A stretch of DNA of 64,000 nt from Capsicum annuum (taxonomy: Eukaryota > Streptophyta > Magnoliopsida > Solanales > Solanaceae), in the NCBI RefSeq assembly GCF_002878395.1, contig NC_061114.1, forward strand, positions 165,481,898 through 165,545,897. The letters run 5' to 3'. Position numbers and translations under genes: made by a program. Position 1 is the first letter of the stretch. Each line of letters begins with the position of its first letter. The notes beneath the pieces were generated by a model, which was given only the letters and a program-made list of their open reading frames with translations, was not told the DNA's origin and did not search any database. Positions 33,844 through 45,406 of this stretch are shown piece after piece.

Positions 33844-36144
33844 AGCCTGAATTGGGTCCTAGACGTAATGGACATCCCAAGTCCAACCAAGACAGGGGAC
33901 CGCCCCCTATTACACAATCAAACTACCATATTCTCCCCATAATAGGCTGAGTTTCAAACATATTACAAGATAGCATAAATGTTCTCATTAAAACTCTTGG
34001 ATAGGGTCACAACCATGATAGATCTAACCGAGTCCAACCATACCCACCAAACGCCCAACTATATCAAACCAAAGACCATAAACCAGGCCATAACAAAAAG
34101 AGTTAGAAAAAATATAATATAATTAATTCCAAAATGTAATATGACACAACAGTGAGAAATTACGTCTGATGATGCCAAACTCCCAGCCAACTCCAATGCC
34201 AAGGCCGACACCAATACTGATCCTGCCCATTCCAACCCCCAGAAGTACCACAAAGCCTCTATCTAAAAGAGTAAGTAAATCCGATTGGGACATGACACCA
34301 ACCATGGCCAAAACTAATATCTAAAATAAGAGATAAATGTCTAAAAGTATCCATAACATGAAATGATGCCTTTCGAAAGGATGGAATCCTACCACTTCAG
34401 TCCAAATATTATCCCCGAGTCAATCACTATGTAGAAGAAATATAATGGACGGTTCCTACATAGCGTGGGTATACAACTGCTAGTAGACGGGGTTAGTGAG
34501 TGACCCCTAACATGAATCTCTGGATAAGGATAGAATAATGCCAGTTTTAAAACCAAGTAAAACCATCCAATGCACACAACCATACATATATATAACCATG
34601 CTTGGAAAGGGGACCGGTCTTAGCATGCTTTTAAAACCTTTACCTGGGCTATGTAGCTTGACCATCCTAAACCACCCACGAGCTATATGGGTTTAGCTCT
34701 ACCAGTTGAAAGGGCCTCAGTGCATGTAGCCGCACGACCAGGGAAACATCCCATGGGATGACTAGTACATTCGCCAATAGTATGACTTCATGCACATGAT
34801 CCACTAAGACCAATCCTCATATCAGTAAATATGAGTTTCTAGTTTTGGTCCTCTCGGGACCGCCATCTTCCATGAATTTGCTTCACACCTCACCATTAAT
34901 ACCCAATTAAAACTAGTTTCCAAATAGCCAAAGCATTATCCATTTATTAACCACAGCCATTGATATTGGTATCGTCATACCAACCTTTACTTGTAAGTAT
35001 CATCCATAGCCAACCTTTTTTAGGTTTATGGGGACTTTCAAGTGCCCTTACATATACCAATTAAACTACTTGGGAGACTTCCATGTTCCCTAAAAGCATA
35101 ACCATTTATCCTTTATACTTTCCAAACTATTTAAACTATGCATAATTCCTTTATCAAGTTTAAAACATTCAAGAGCCCCATTAAAAGAAGTCAATTCAAT
35201 GAACATATCTTTATAAGAATTTTATCAAACACATTGGGGGCATAATATAACCAAAACCAATTTTAATTACCAATAAATTGTTCCCATGTAATCCAATTAT
35301 CCAAGACCACCATTAATGAATATAAAATCATAATTAAAACCATAACCAAACATTTAATATCAAAACCCCCAAATAATAGTTGAAACCCATAATCATGAAA
35401 TAATAAAGCCATGAAATCTGTCAAATAAACCATGAATTTAGTTAAATTGACAATGAAGAAAGAGAAACATGCCTTAAACCAAGATAATGGCGAAAAGAAA
35501 TCACCAAGACAAGCCCTAAAGCAAGCCTTTAGTTGAAACCCTTGCTACCTTGCCCCAAAAGCTCTTGAGAGAATTATAGAGTGTTTTGGAATAGTTTCTA
35601 AGTGTTAAGGAATAGAATAATAGGATAAATAGACTCAAAAGTGTATTAGAAGTCATGTGTCCTAATTAGAGTAAGTAGGAAAATATCTACAATACCCCTA
35701 CTTAAGTCCCTTAAAAACCCGTCATTAGGATACGACTAACTCATATGAGTCATACCCTCCCAATATGATTGGTACCCACCACTCATATCCAAGCCTCACC
35801 TTTAGATAAGAAACTATCCAATATATGAATCATCCAACCAAGTCATAGCACCAACATACGATTCATACCCATGACCTGTATCCTTGGCAAAATGCAATAC
35901 TAGGAGGATCTAACACTGCCCACCATATGAGTCCATGATACTACTCATACCAAGACCTACGAATCATCCCTCTAATTCATAACCATTTAAATGACAAAAA
36001 CCATCCCACCAATTAGCACTGGTCAATATACGACAAGACCATACCACTTGTACCCCACTATACAGCTCGTACCCTTGAGCCGTATAAGGTTCAGAGAACA
36101 AAATTCTAGGAAATTTTCTAAGGGTCAAAATCTAGGATGTATTA
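33844..36144 (-). repeat. LTR G: solo LTR of the A family inside LTR F
   Basis: A minus-strand LTR of about 2301 bp, homologous end to end with the A LTR (13039-13865 plus 18801-20280). No internal sequence adjoins it on either side, so it is a solo LTR. Flanks gtcat (33839-33843) and gttcat (36145-36150) look like an eroded target duplication. LTR F resumes at 36145 (tacattcaaagtactgat further on). It supplies the uninterrupted reference that proves C inserted into A. Confidence 0.8.
35677..35698 (-). promoter_or_regulatory. Shared U3 motif in LTR G
   Basis: The minus strand reads GGGGTATTGTAGATATTTTCC, a diverged member of the motif shared with B, C, I and K. It follows the TACGAC block (35730-36075) in LTR order, as in A. 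Confidence 0.45.
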
Positions 36145-36710
36145 GTTCATTACTTTGTATTGCACTAGTTATCATGTTACATGACCCATGTTTAGCTCAT
36201 ATCAATTATTTTTCTATCCAACATACTTAGTACATTCAAAGTACTGATCGCATACTTTCTTTTATGTTATATTGTCTTATAATATAGGTCCTGATGCTCA
36301 ACATCCAGATTGTTCCTAGTACGATCTCTTTCTATATCAATAGTTGAAGTTTTGGTGATTACTCACCATAAGAGAACTAAGCAGGACTAGAATTTTCATT
36401 TCATTTCATTATGTCTTTGTCGTTCCAAGTTTTTAAACAGTTAAAGTTTGATAAGGGCTTTCCCCTAGAACTCATCTTAGTAGAGGCTTTTCAAACTAAT
36501 AGTAGATGTTTAGCTTTTGATCTCAAACTTGTTTAGTGATGATTTGATTTCCTTTGAATGTTTAATATATTATTTAGTTCAACTTGCGCATAAGTATTTT
36601 ATTAGTTGTTATCCATATTTCTTAGTGTTTTCTAGACCATGGGTTAGCTTGGAGTCACTTGTGATTCTAAGAGTCGTGTTATGATTAGGGGGTAGTCTCA
36701 GGTTGTAATA

Positions 36711-36990
36711 TGGTATGAGCCGAGGTAGAAATTGGGCTAGAGGTAGATTACATACATCTACTCAGGCCTCATCTAGGGTAAAGTATCTTAAGATCAATTA
36801 GGTCCTAGTTAAGAAGGTGGGCCTAACTTAAGCTCCACCTAGATTTATAAATTTACTGCTATTTTAACATACCCTAGTTTATGTGTTAGGTCTATTAGAG
36901 TATATCGCTTAGATCAGTGGTTTGGCCAGTACTCCAGAGGGTTTACAAACTAAAGTTGAGGCACAAACTATATATCAATAGCCCATCTCA
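36711..36990 (+). pseudogene. gag of element L, right piece
   Basis: After LTR F a frame reads SRGRNWARGRLHTSTQASSR, continuing the Arg-Gly-rich gag start seen before 32041. It decays within about 280 bases. Confidence 0.4.
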
Positions 36991-37803
36991 AGGTAATTTT
37001 AGTATTCTTTACTTTATATAGCTTATACTTGAGCTTGATCGATCTATGATGCATACTGAGTATAAGTATCATACTTAGTCCTACTTTTCAATGTCTTTTT
37101 GATATAGATACTGATACAAGTTCTCCACATAGTTCCTGATTGTGTATATGTGGGGTACTTCAAAGTCATAGTGAGTTTCCTAGACCAAAGCTATCTCCAG
37201 GCTTCATATATGTTTTTCTATCTTAATTTTCTATTAAATACAGTGTGGAAGGAAAAAGTTATTTCTTTTAGTATTAGAATCACTTTGTACTCGTGACACT
37301 AAATCTTGGGATAGATTTTTGTATATTCCACTTTTATTAAGTTATTGTTGAAATCTGTTACTTCAGTTGTTATGTATTGCTTACTTTGGATTAATTCTAA
37401 TTTCTTGGGTCCTTCAGGGTCTTTATATTAGACTTTCTGACCATGGCTAGTTCGGGTTAGGTTCCATCACAATCTATGGATTTTTGAGTTGTTACATCTT
37501 ACCTCTTAAAGAATTGTTCTTATAAAGTTGCAAGAAACATCCCAAGTAGCCATATACAAAAGTGTAAAGAAAAGAAGCTTAAAATTCATTAAAATGTTCT
37601 TGTTAAAATAACAAAATTTAGTCCTATATACAGGAAAAAAATATTATCTCAAATAGCATGGGATTATGATCTACTTTGATGGTAATAACAAATAAAATAT
37701 TACTAGAAAACTGTTACTAGGTAAGCATGTAAAAATAATACCAAATATTCTCCCCAAAGGAAATAAGGAAAAGTTTCAGTTTCCAAATTTAATCAACCAC
37801 AAA

Positions 37804-37808
<5 letters not shown>
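36991..37808. other. Unassigned, probably decayed internal region of L
   Basis: Stop-rich in all frames and AT-rich. No protease or RT motif found. It could be the rest of element L. Confidence 0.35.

Positions 37809-37849
<41 letters not shown>
37809..37849. repeat. (AT)n microsatellite
   Basis: About 20 uninterrupted AT dinucleotides. Confidence 0.97.
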
Positions 37850-37852
<3 letters not shown>

Positions 37853-38900
37853 AAGTAATTAGTTTGCAACAAATATAACCACATTTTTTTTGCAAAAAAA
37901 AGCCAAAAAAAACACTTTAGTGACAAAAAAACTACAATAAAAATGGTTGCGCGTATATGTAAGGTATATGTAATGTATCTATATTGTAATAATAGTTACT
38001 TCATGTATCAATATTGAATAAATAACGTATACACATGTATATATGACGTATGAATATGTATCAGAGATGTATATACATCCAAATCACTATTTATACTATA
38101 TTTATACATTACAATTCAAACAATTTTCATGACTATATTTTCACCCAGCTCTGCCCAAATTTATATGATAGATGTAGCAATTTTTCAATGGACTGCTGGA
38201 GATTCAAGATACCAGTGATTATACATTGTTTGGATTGAAGATAATAATTTCTAAAACAATAATATGAAAGAGAAATTTGGTTATACTTGCATCAAATATT
38301 CAAATAGTCTTTGATCAACACAGAGCGAAATGTGGACTTAGTAATCACTGAATATAAGGAATGAAAATTACAAACTTAAGCTAGTTTAATACTTGGACCT
38401 ATGTAAGCAACAAATATGCATCACATCTACAGATTTCAAACTCGTAAATTTGACCAATTATATTGCTCATAAGGAAGGAAGAAGAAAGAAGAAGAAGCTA
38501 TTAGTGACATAAATTGTAGGAAGAGAAGATAAAAATTGAATAGCAAATCTAAGTACGAAAACATAAGTGGTCTATTATCTTAGTAATAAATTTAAACCAA
38601 TGGAAATTTTGTCTAATTTTTTCCTTAATTAAAACCCATATAGGTCCAATTTTCTTCTTTTTGGGCTAGGATTGGTACTCACACTAACCCTTCGATGGAA
38701 GAATCATATAACCTAAACTGTTAGCACTTTTTAAGACAAAATTTAGAAAATCTTGATATTTAAATGATTAATATCTTAATATACAAAAAATATTATAGGC
38801 CTAGAAAATACGTCAACTTGCTATTACAATACCCAAGACTTAAAAGATATTGTACAAGAACTATATATCAAAACATATCTAAGAATATCTCAAACTAAAA
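37850..38900. other. Unassigned AT-rich DNA
   Basis: Contains A-runs (37880-37930), a tgtat/gtatat-rich strip (37950-38100) and a GAAGAA run near 38475-38500. No gene or element feature supported. Confidence 0.4.
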
Positions 38901-40870
38901 AAATACTGAAAGTTTCATTTTATGGAAGAAGAAAAAGAAACTAAAAATGATTCATGGCAGCCTGGATATGGAGTGTGCACGTTTAAATCATGATCAACTG
39001 TCAATGCTATAGGTAAGGTCATATCTAAGCCTCTGAAACACTTTCTGTACTCAACAAAAGAAGAGAACAAATAGGTATCATAGGCTAACTTAGCAAAATC
39101 ACTATGTACTGGTAGGTATCATAGGCTAACTCAACTTAATAACATATATAAACATAAATCAAATATCAAGTAGATAGGCATCAATACATAGGAAGAAAAT
39201 CAATACAACAACAAATATATCAAAGACGGGACAAATAATGCCTATAGACAAGTCACCTAATCATAAACTGTATCAACCTTATCATAAACAACCACAAAAT
39301 CAATAACTGTAAAATAAGAAAAAACTATGTCCATATCAACCTCACAATTAGAATACCATTAGTTTATTATAATTTATCAGGTCAAACTATTTCTAAAAAT
39401 CACACTAGTCTGTACACATACTAAGGAACTTTTTTCTAGCCATCTAGCCATTATCTTCAACGAATATTCTAAGTCCTTGCACCGTACCAGTGTGGTACTC
39501 GATCCTTCATAATAATAATAATAATATCATATCCATATCCGTACCAGCATAACACCTAATCCTCTATAATATATATATATATGTATATATGTATGTATGT
39601 ATGTATATATATGTATGTATGTACTTTATCAATATTACTATCTCTCAGGATGTATTACAACGCACTAGCTTTACAAGTACATTTACAGACATAACATATT
39701 TCATTAAAGTTTAGTATTCAACAAACCTATTCATTCAAGCATGGACAACCAAATCATTAATCACAAGAATGTTCAAAGATCAATCAACAAGTATCTAATT
39801 TAGGAACATATGTATAATCAAATTAAGTCTAAACTCTAATTAAACCATAACATACCTCAATAGAAGAATTCGAATGCAAGTTAATCTGCAAGAGCCTTGA
39901 CTTTTATCTAAGCTTCGGATCATTCTCGATCTAAAAATAACAAATAAGAGCATTTGATCACTTAGTCTTCAATTTTAGGCCTTAGGGATTAAACTCTAAT
40001 GATTTTACCTTTGTTAATAGTCTAAACCATCAAAGTTTGGTATTCCACCCTTTAAATTATCCGAAATCCCCATAATTCATATTAAAGAGAAGTACTACTA
40101 ATCTAGGAAGTATAACTGACAACCTAGAATCATCATCAAGAAAATTTAGAACTGCCCATAGGCATTTTACACCAATTCATCAACTTAGGGCATAAACCCA
40201 AGATCATCATAAATCCCGTTCTATTGATTCTACAAATTGAATGGATTATTCGATGTTATAAAGGAATAATAATCTAACCTCAATGATGAAAACCCCCCAA
40301 GATGTTAACAAGTCATATCTCTTAAGCCTAAGGATGAAATTTTGGATGTTAGGGAGAAAATAAGGTCTAAAATCGAGAATTGAGCATCAAACTGCGTAAT
40401 AACAACTATAGCGGTCCTACTATGGCCACTAAGTGGCCTTCATGCCTATCCCTAACCACTCCTTATTAATCGTCATGATGGTTGGCTGACCACCATAGTG
40501 GCGCTTTCTACAATAGTACCCTTACCGCTGTAGTGAACCTTAGGCAGTAGCTTGCGAATTTTTTCATAATTTCCACATTTCACAACATATACCGGGATTT
40601 TTGACAACACAGATTTATACTATTATGGCAACTACTATAATATGAGTTTTAAGATTTTTTTCTTATTTTAAAAGTTTTTATGGACTCCTATGTTCGTCGA
40701 CTATCATAATCTAAATAAAGAATCATTAATTACTACACCATGAGACATCAACTATCTCTAAACTAGATGACACCCAATTTTTATTAGAAACCACCCTAGC
40801 TTGAGATTTCATCTACTGTCATCTTAAGAAAAACTCTTTTCAAGGAATTCCACCCTAACAATTGCTACGA
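38901..40870 (-). repeat. Probable 3' LTR of element H
   Basis: This lies just beyond the integrase end of H (reading leftward), where its 3' LTR should be. The minus strand would open near 40870 (TGTTAGGGTGGAATTCC). A palindromic block at 40395-40550 includes GGCCACTaAGTGGCC (40424-40438) and several tagcggt/ccgctgtag words. The left limit is not defined. Short direct repeats (ggtatcataggctaact near 39075 and 39115) occur inside. Confidence 0.45.
39509..39623. repeat. Microsatellite cluster (AAT)n, (AT)n, (GTAT)n
   Basis: Short (AAT)n at 39509-39525, then mixed AT and GTAT repeats at 39566-39623. Simple-sequence expansion. Confidence 0.9.
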
Positions 40871-41766
40871 TGATGGGATAGTTCATTATATTTGATATCA
40901 ATTAATCACTTGTTCTTCCCTAAATAGCAATAAGAAAGAAAAAGGGAAAACAAGAATTACCTAAATTAACAAATAGATATAGGTACTTTCTATGTATGTC
41001 TGCTTTGATCTCCCAAGTGGCTTCCATAAGTTTATAGTTCTTCCACTTGACTTTTATGGACACAATTTCTTAAGTCCATAATTTATAGACATCTCAATCA
41101 AGAATAGCAACAGGCTATCTTCATAAGAGAGGTTTTTATCTAATAAAACCAAATCCCACTGAATGATATAGTCATCCTCCTCATGATGCTTCTTAAGCAT
41201 TAAAAAAATACATAATGAACTCTTGATGAGCATAGAGGCAAGGTAAACCTATAGGACAATGGAACTACAACCTTAAGGATCTCCAATGGTCCAACATATC
41301 TTGGATGAACTTTAACCTTCTCCATTGAGTCTCTCAATTGATTAGTACCTTAATGTCTCACATAAAATACATCAAACCAACCAATAGGAGATCACACCAC
41401 CTATCATAAAAAGCCTTAAATAGCACCATGCCAATCCTCGAATAGTAGCTATTATTATATGCAAACTCTTCCAAAGGTTTGTACTTTTCCCAATGACCTC
41501 TGATATCTATAACACATATGAATTATATCCTCCAACACCTAGATCATATGCTCAGACTACCCATATATTTGAGGGTAAAAAGTTATTCTATGTTCCAAAC
41601 TAGTATCCAACTACATATGCAACTTCTTCTAAAATTTAAAAGCAAACTGAGTACCGTTATACTCTTATAATAGAAATCAAAACCCTATGCAATTTAAAAC
41701 CTTTTTAAGGTACATCTTGGATAACTTCTTTGTATTATAAGTCACCTATATTGGTATAAAATATGT
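40871..41766 (-). pseudogene. Integrase and chromodomain end of element H
   Basis: The minus strand shows EEFAYNNS (about 41475-41445), VKVHPRYVGPLEIL (about 41330-41285) and EATWEIKAD (41026-41000), in the correct order for a chromovirus integrase C-terminus. Everything between is decayed by stops and indels. It is cut at 41766 by the LTR of element I, so I inserted into H. The remainder of H's pol would lie beyond the right end of I, outside the window. Confidence 0.75.
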
Positions 41767-43885
41767 TGTAATGCCTTAGGGTTTTGGCCCTTGAAAAGTT
41801 TTTGAGTTCTGGCTTGCCTAAGACTTACCCAATGAGTTGTAAGGTGTCTTGATGGGTTAGGTGACCCTAGTCATAAGGTGTCTAGTAAATAGTGCTTGAG
41901 TTTCTTTCTCAGGTACCACTTGGGGACATGAGTAGTTAAGACTCATGATGAGTCATTGGGATGGAAACAGAACCAAATTAGAAATTAAGTCGCTAAGTTC
42001 TGCTCTGATTATGAGTGACTCACTATGAGCCGTAAGGACTTGTTATGAGTCATTGGGTGAAAATTTTAGGATTTCTACTATTTACCCAATTAGGTTCAGT
42101 GTTAACTATGGACCTGATAGCATAGGGTCTCATTATGAGTGGTACCAGTCGAGTAGTAGGGTCAACAATATGTGGGGGTTCTAATACTTTCTTAGTTATG
42201 AATCGTGGAGACGGTTTGTGAGGAGTGGCTATGATTCAACAGTTGACCCATAGTTAATAGCAATACTTTTCTAGCTTTTAAGTTAAGGGCATTTTGGACA
42301 TTTTTCCTCTTACCCAAATGGAAACCCACATCTTATAACCCCTTTAGGGTGTCATTAGCAGTCAAAAACAAATCTAAGTAACTTCTCAAACTCTGAAAAT
42401 GGATCTCTAAATTCCCTCAAGAAAGTCAAGCTAGAGTTTCATCCAGTTGGTTATCTAAAGGCTCATTTCTTAGTGTTTAAGGCATGTTACTCTCCCTTTA
42501 TTATCAATTTATTAAAAGCATATATTTTAAAGTATTGTTCATGAGATATTCATGTTGATTTTATAACAAGAGTTAAGGGTTGTAATTCTTGTTGTTGAAC
42601 AATGCTTTCCATGATTTATTTATGATTAATCATGCTTTAAATATGGATTTGATTTTATGGGTGCATGGGTATGTTGAATGAATGAGGGAATTGTATTTTT
42701 TCCAAAATTATAACTTTTAAAGTGGTTATTACCCCAACCCCATAATGTGAACTTGGATTTTAACAATGACAAATGTGGAAATTTGTAAAATTGAGCCAAG
42801 GGGGTTGTGAATTTTCCAAGTGATGTAGTTGTTTTAACATGTTGTTGTTAGTTTGAAAGTGTAGTTGGTATAACGATACCAACAATGTATGAATTAATGT
42901 GAAGTATGGTTCAATGAATAGAAATGTGTGATAAATATGCTAGCTGGTGCGGTGGTCATTATGGATTGAGGGTTCGAGTCCCCTTGCTTGTGACAAGGTC
43001 ATTCGAGTCTACCTTATTGATATTATTATGATTTAAGGGTTTGAGTACCCCATTTCACATTTCATGATCGGGTTCTTAAGTTACTTTAATAAATGATTGA
43101 AAGGTTTGAGTCCATGTACATATATATATATATATAATCTTTCTCTGGTTCGTTCGGCTACACATACTAGGTCCTGACCAGGGGGTGAGAGTTGGGGCCC
43201 ATTTAGCCCTTAGGTACTATTATATTATGGTTGAGCTACACAATCTAGGCTAAAGTTTTAAAATGCATATTAAGTCTTGTTCCCTATCTCAACATGTGAT
43301 ATATCTATATATATGTATTTGATTTTGTACATTGGATTGAAACTATTAATTATGACATTATGTTATTTTTATCCCTAAGTTACATGCTAGTGCTCCAACT
43401 ACTAGACATCTTCTAATTGTTCATACTTATACTCTTTTTACTCAGTGACTAGGATTCGGGATCAGCTAGTGAGTTGAAATTAAAGTGGTGATCTTCCATA
43501 CATCGAAGTCTACATTTTATGTTTTGTTTTCTTATGTCTTAGACTGTTTAGACTATTTTTGGCTATAGTTAGGTGCATGTCCTAACACTTTATGGATATT
43601 CAATTTTGATTCCTTGATTAGAAAGCTTTGTTTGGATTATTATAGTTATTGGGCGGTGTTGGTCGGTTGTTTGGCCGATCATCGATCGTCGATTATAGAC
43701 ATGCATTAAATTTCTTAAGCTTACTGCACGCTATCTGGTTATATGTTCAGAATTAATCCGACCTTGAGGTATGTTGTGTTTGGTTTGGTAAGGTTCATGG
43801 GGTTATCTTCGATCTATGTTGGACTTGATATACCCGTCATGTCTAGGACCTATTTTGGGTCATGAAAAAGATAGTATGAAAGACA
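41767..43885 (+). repeat. 5' LTR of element I (about 2.1 kb)
   Basis: It opens TGTAATGCCTTAGGG and ends near ...gaaagaca, followed by the PBS. The U3 has repeated tatgagtcattggg/gagtggtacc words at 41940-42240, including ACTCATgATGAGT (41941-41953). Next comes gggcattttggacatttttcc (42287-42307) and a TATA-like cttataaccc near 42334. An AT microsatellite is at 43119-43136. The partner LTR is out of the window, so the boundaries rest on PBS and motif. Confidence 0.75.
42287..42307 (+). promoter_or_regulatory. Shared U3 motif in I LTR
   Basis: The bases gggcattttggacatttttcc match the motif of K (GGGTATTTTGGTCTTTTCCC) and lie between the palindromic block and the presumed TATA element. Confidence 0.5.
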
Positions 43886-43890
43886 AGATT

Positions 43891-43902
43891 TGGTATCATT
43901 GG
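43891..43902 (+). other. Primer binding site of element I (degenerate)
   Basis: The bases tggtatcattgg follow the LTR end by five nt. The first eight match TGGTATCA of the methionine-type site. Confidence 0.65.
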
Positions 43903-44078
43903 GTGTCCAACAAATTCATGTCAAGTATAGTCTCTTTTATGGGTCTGTAGTGTGCCACACTTATAATGGAGAGTTTACAAGGCATTAGGAATGTTTCCCT
44001 TTCTTGTTGTTCTATTTCAAGCTACAAAGTCTAAGATCTTGAACCTCTCTTAATTCCCATTAATTCGCCTTTTAGATC

Positions 44079-45401
44079 ATGCCTCCAAGAAGATCCGATA
44101 TCTATGGGAACTCTTCTATCCCATCTAAGGAGAATGTAGATGGAGCTCGTCCTAATCCAGGAGTTCAAATTTGGTCTAGGGTTGCTACGTTTGATTGCCT
44201 GATAGAGCTCCACCGGTTCCCTCTATCCCTTCTCAAGCACCTTGAGCTGATGTGTCTAATGCTGAGTTTCGCCAGTCGATTTATTTGTTTACTCAGTTGG
44301 TGGAATCCCAGGCTGAACATATTACTTCTATTGCTCTATTATCTGAGGCTACTAGGGTTGGCCAATTTATGAGGTTGATTCCTCCTATTTTTACTAGTTC
44401 TAAAGTTGAGGAACATCATTAAAACTTGATTGATGAGATGGAAAAGAATTTCTATGTGATGTATGCCACTAATATGGAGGGCATGGAGTTCACCACTTAC
44501 CAATTGAAGGATATTGCGTATCAGTGGTATGAGGAATGGGACCAGTCTAGGGTGATGATGCTGAGTCAACTATATAGGATGTTGCTGTTTTGGAATGCTG
44601 AGTAACTTTTCCTTCCTTAACTCCTTGACTACTTCTTTCCTCAGGAGTTGAGGAAGGAAAGAGCTGAGGTATTTGTGAATCTGAAGCAAGGCAGGATGTT
44701 ATCAAAGGAGTATGCATTGAATTCCATAAGTTATTGTATTATTCTCTTGAATTGGTGTCTAACATGAGGGCTAGAATAAGGAAGTTTGCTTTGGGGTTGT
44801 CCCATGAGTTGATTTTTGAGAGAAAGGTTGCCTTATTGACCAAGAACATGGAAATATCTAGACTCGTTGTTTATATCCACTAAGTGGAAAAAAAGAGAAT
44901 AAACAAGCAGAAATAAGTGAAAGAGTAAGAAGTTTTGCTATTCGAATCAGGATAGAGGGCAGCAGCAGAGTAGTACACATAATGGAAAGTGGTCTATGAA
45001 GAAGTGGGGAAATTTTGGTTCTTACTCTACAGCAAGTGCTCCTTACCTGAAGACATTGGATGATCGTCGTTCTTAGTATGATAGTGGGTTTAGAGCACCA
45101 GGGCCCAGCCACAAGCTAGTAGAGCTCAGTCAGCTCTACCGTATCCTCTTGTTAGGTTTTATGGTCAGGTCCAATGTGGTTTTTGAAAATAAATGAGGAA
45201 ATTTTTTTTCAAATATGGCCATATGCAGAGGGATTGTCCTTCTACAATTGCTTTTGGGGCAAATAAGATTTATATTGCTACCTCATCTGCTCCAGCACCA
45301 AAGGGTGATACTTTTTATTCTGGCCCCGGCGCTGGTTGAAACCGTTTGTATGATCTTACAACTCACTAGGATTTTAAGGCATCCACTGATATTGTTACTA
45401 C
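44079..45401 (+). pseudogene. gag pseudogene of element I, cut by J
   Basis: ATG 44079 starts MPPRRSDIYGNSSIPSKENV. After a frameshift near 44200 the core continues (AEFRQSIYLFTQLVESQAEH, ATRVGQFMRLIPPIF, TTYQLKDIAYQWYEEWDQSR, LLDYFFPQELRKERAEVF) to about 44720. A degraded knuckle (FKYGHMQRDCPS) is at about 45205-45242, with two of the ligands left. Coding is interrupted at 45407 by J. Confidence 0.85.
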
Positions 45402-45406
45402 TATGC
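45402..45406 (+). repeat. Target site duplication of J, left copy (tatgc)
   Basis: The bases tatgc precede TGACAGTGC and recur at 49572-49576 right after ...AACATCA. Confidence 0.88.

Larger units (their letters stand above)
32041..36710 (+). repeat. LTR F: probable solo LTR inside element L, split by LTR G
   Basis: It opens TGTAATGTCTCAAAAATTCC and ends near 36708 (ttgtaata). After removing G its length is about 2.37 kb. Flanks ggatg (32036-32040) and gtatg (36711-36715) resemble a mutated target duplication. RGR-rich gag coding lies on both sides, so this is a solo LTR and not the start of an element. Its U3 block (32455-32690) holds repeated cgtagg/cacgat words and the 12-bp palindrome CCACGATCGTGG at 32658-32669. 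Confidence 0.6.

Noticed and set aside
36703..36720. atatggtatgagcc after LTR F resembles a primer binding site.
   Set aside because: The match is poor and the following sequence continues L's gag. A solo LTR explains both sides better.
37950..38240. Possible host exon with a small ORF at 38050-38238.
   Set aside because: AT-rich low-complexity sequence, no splice or family evidence.
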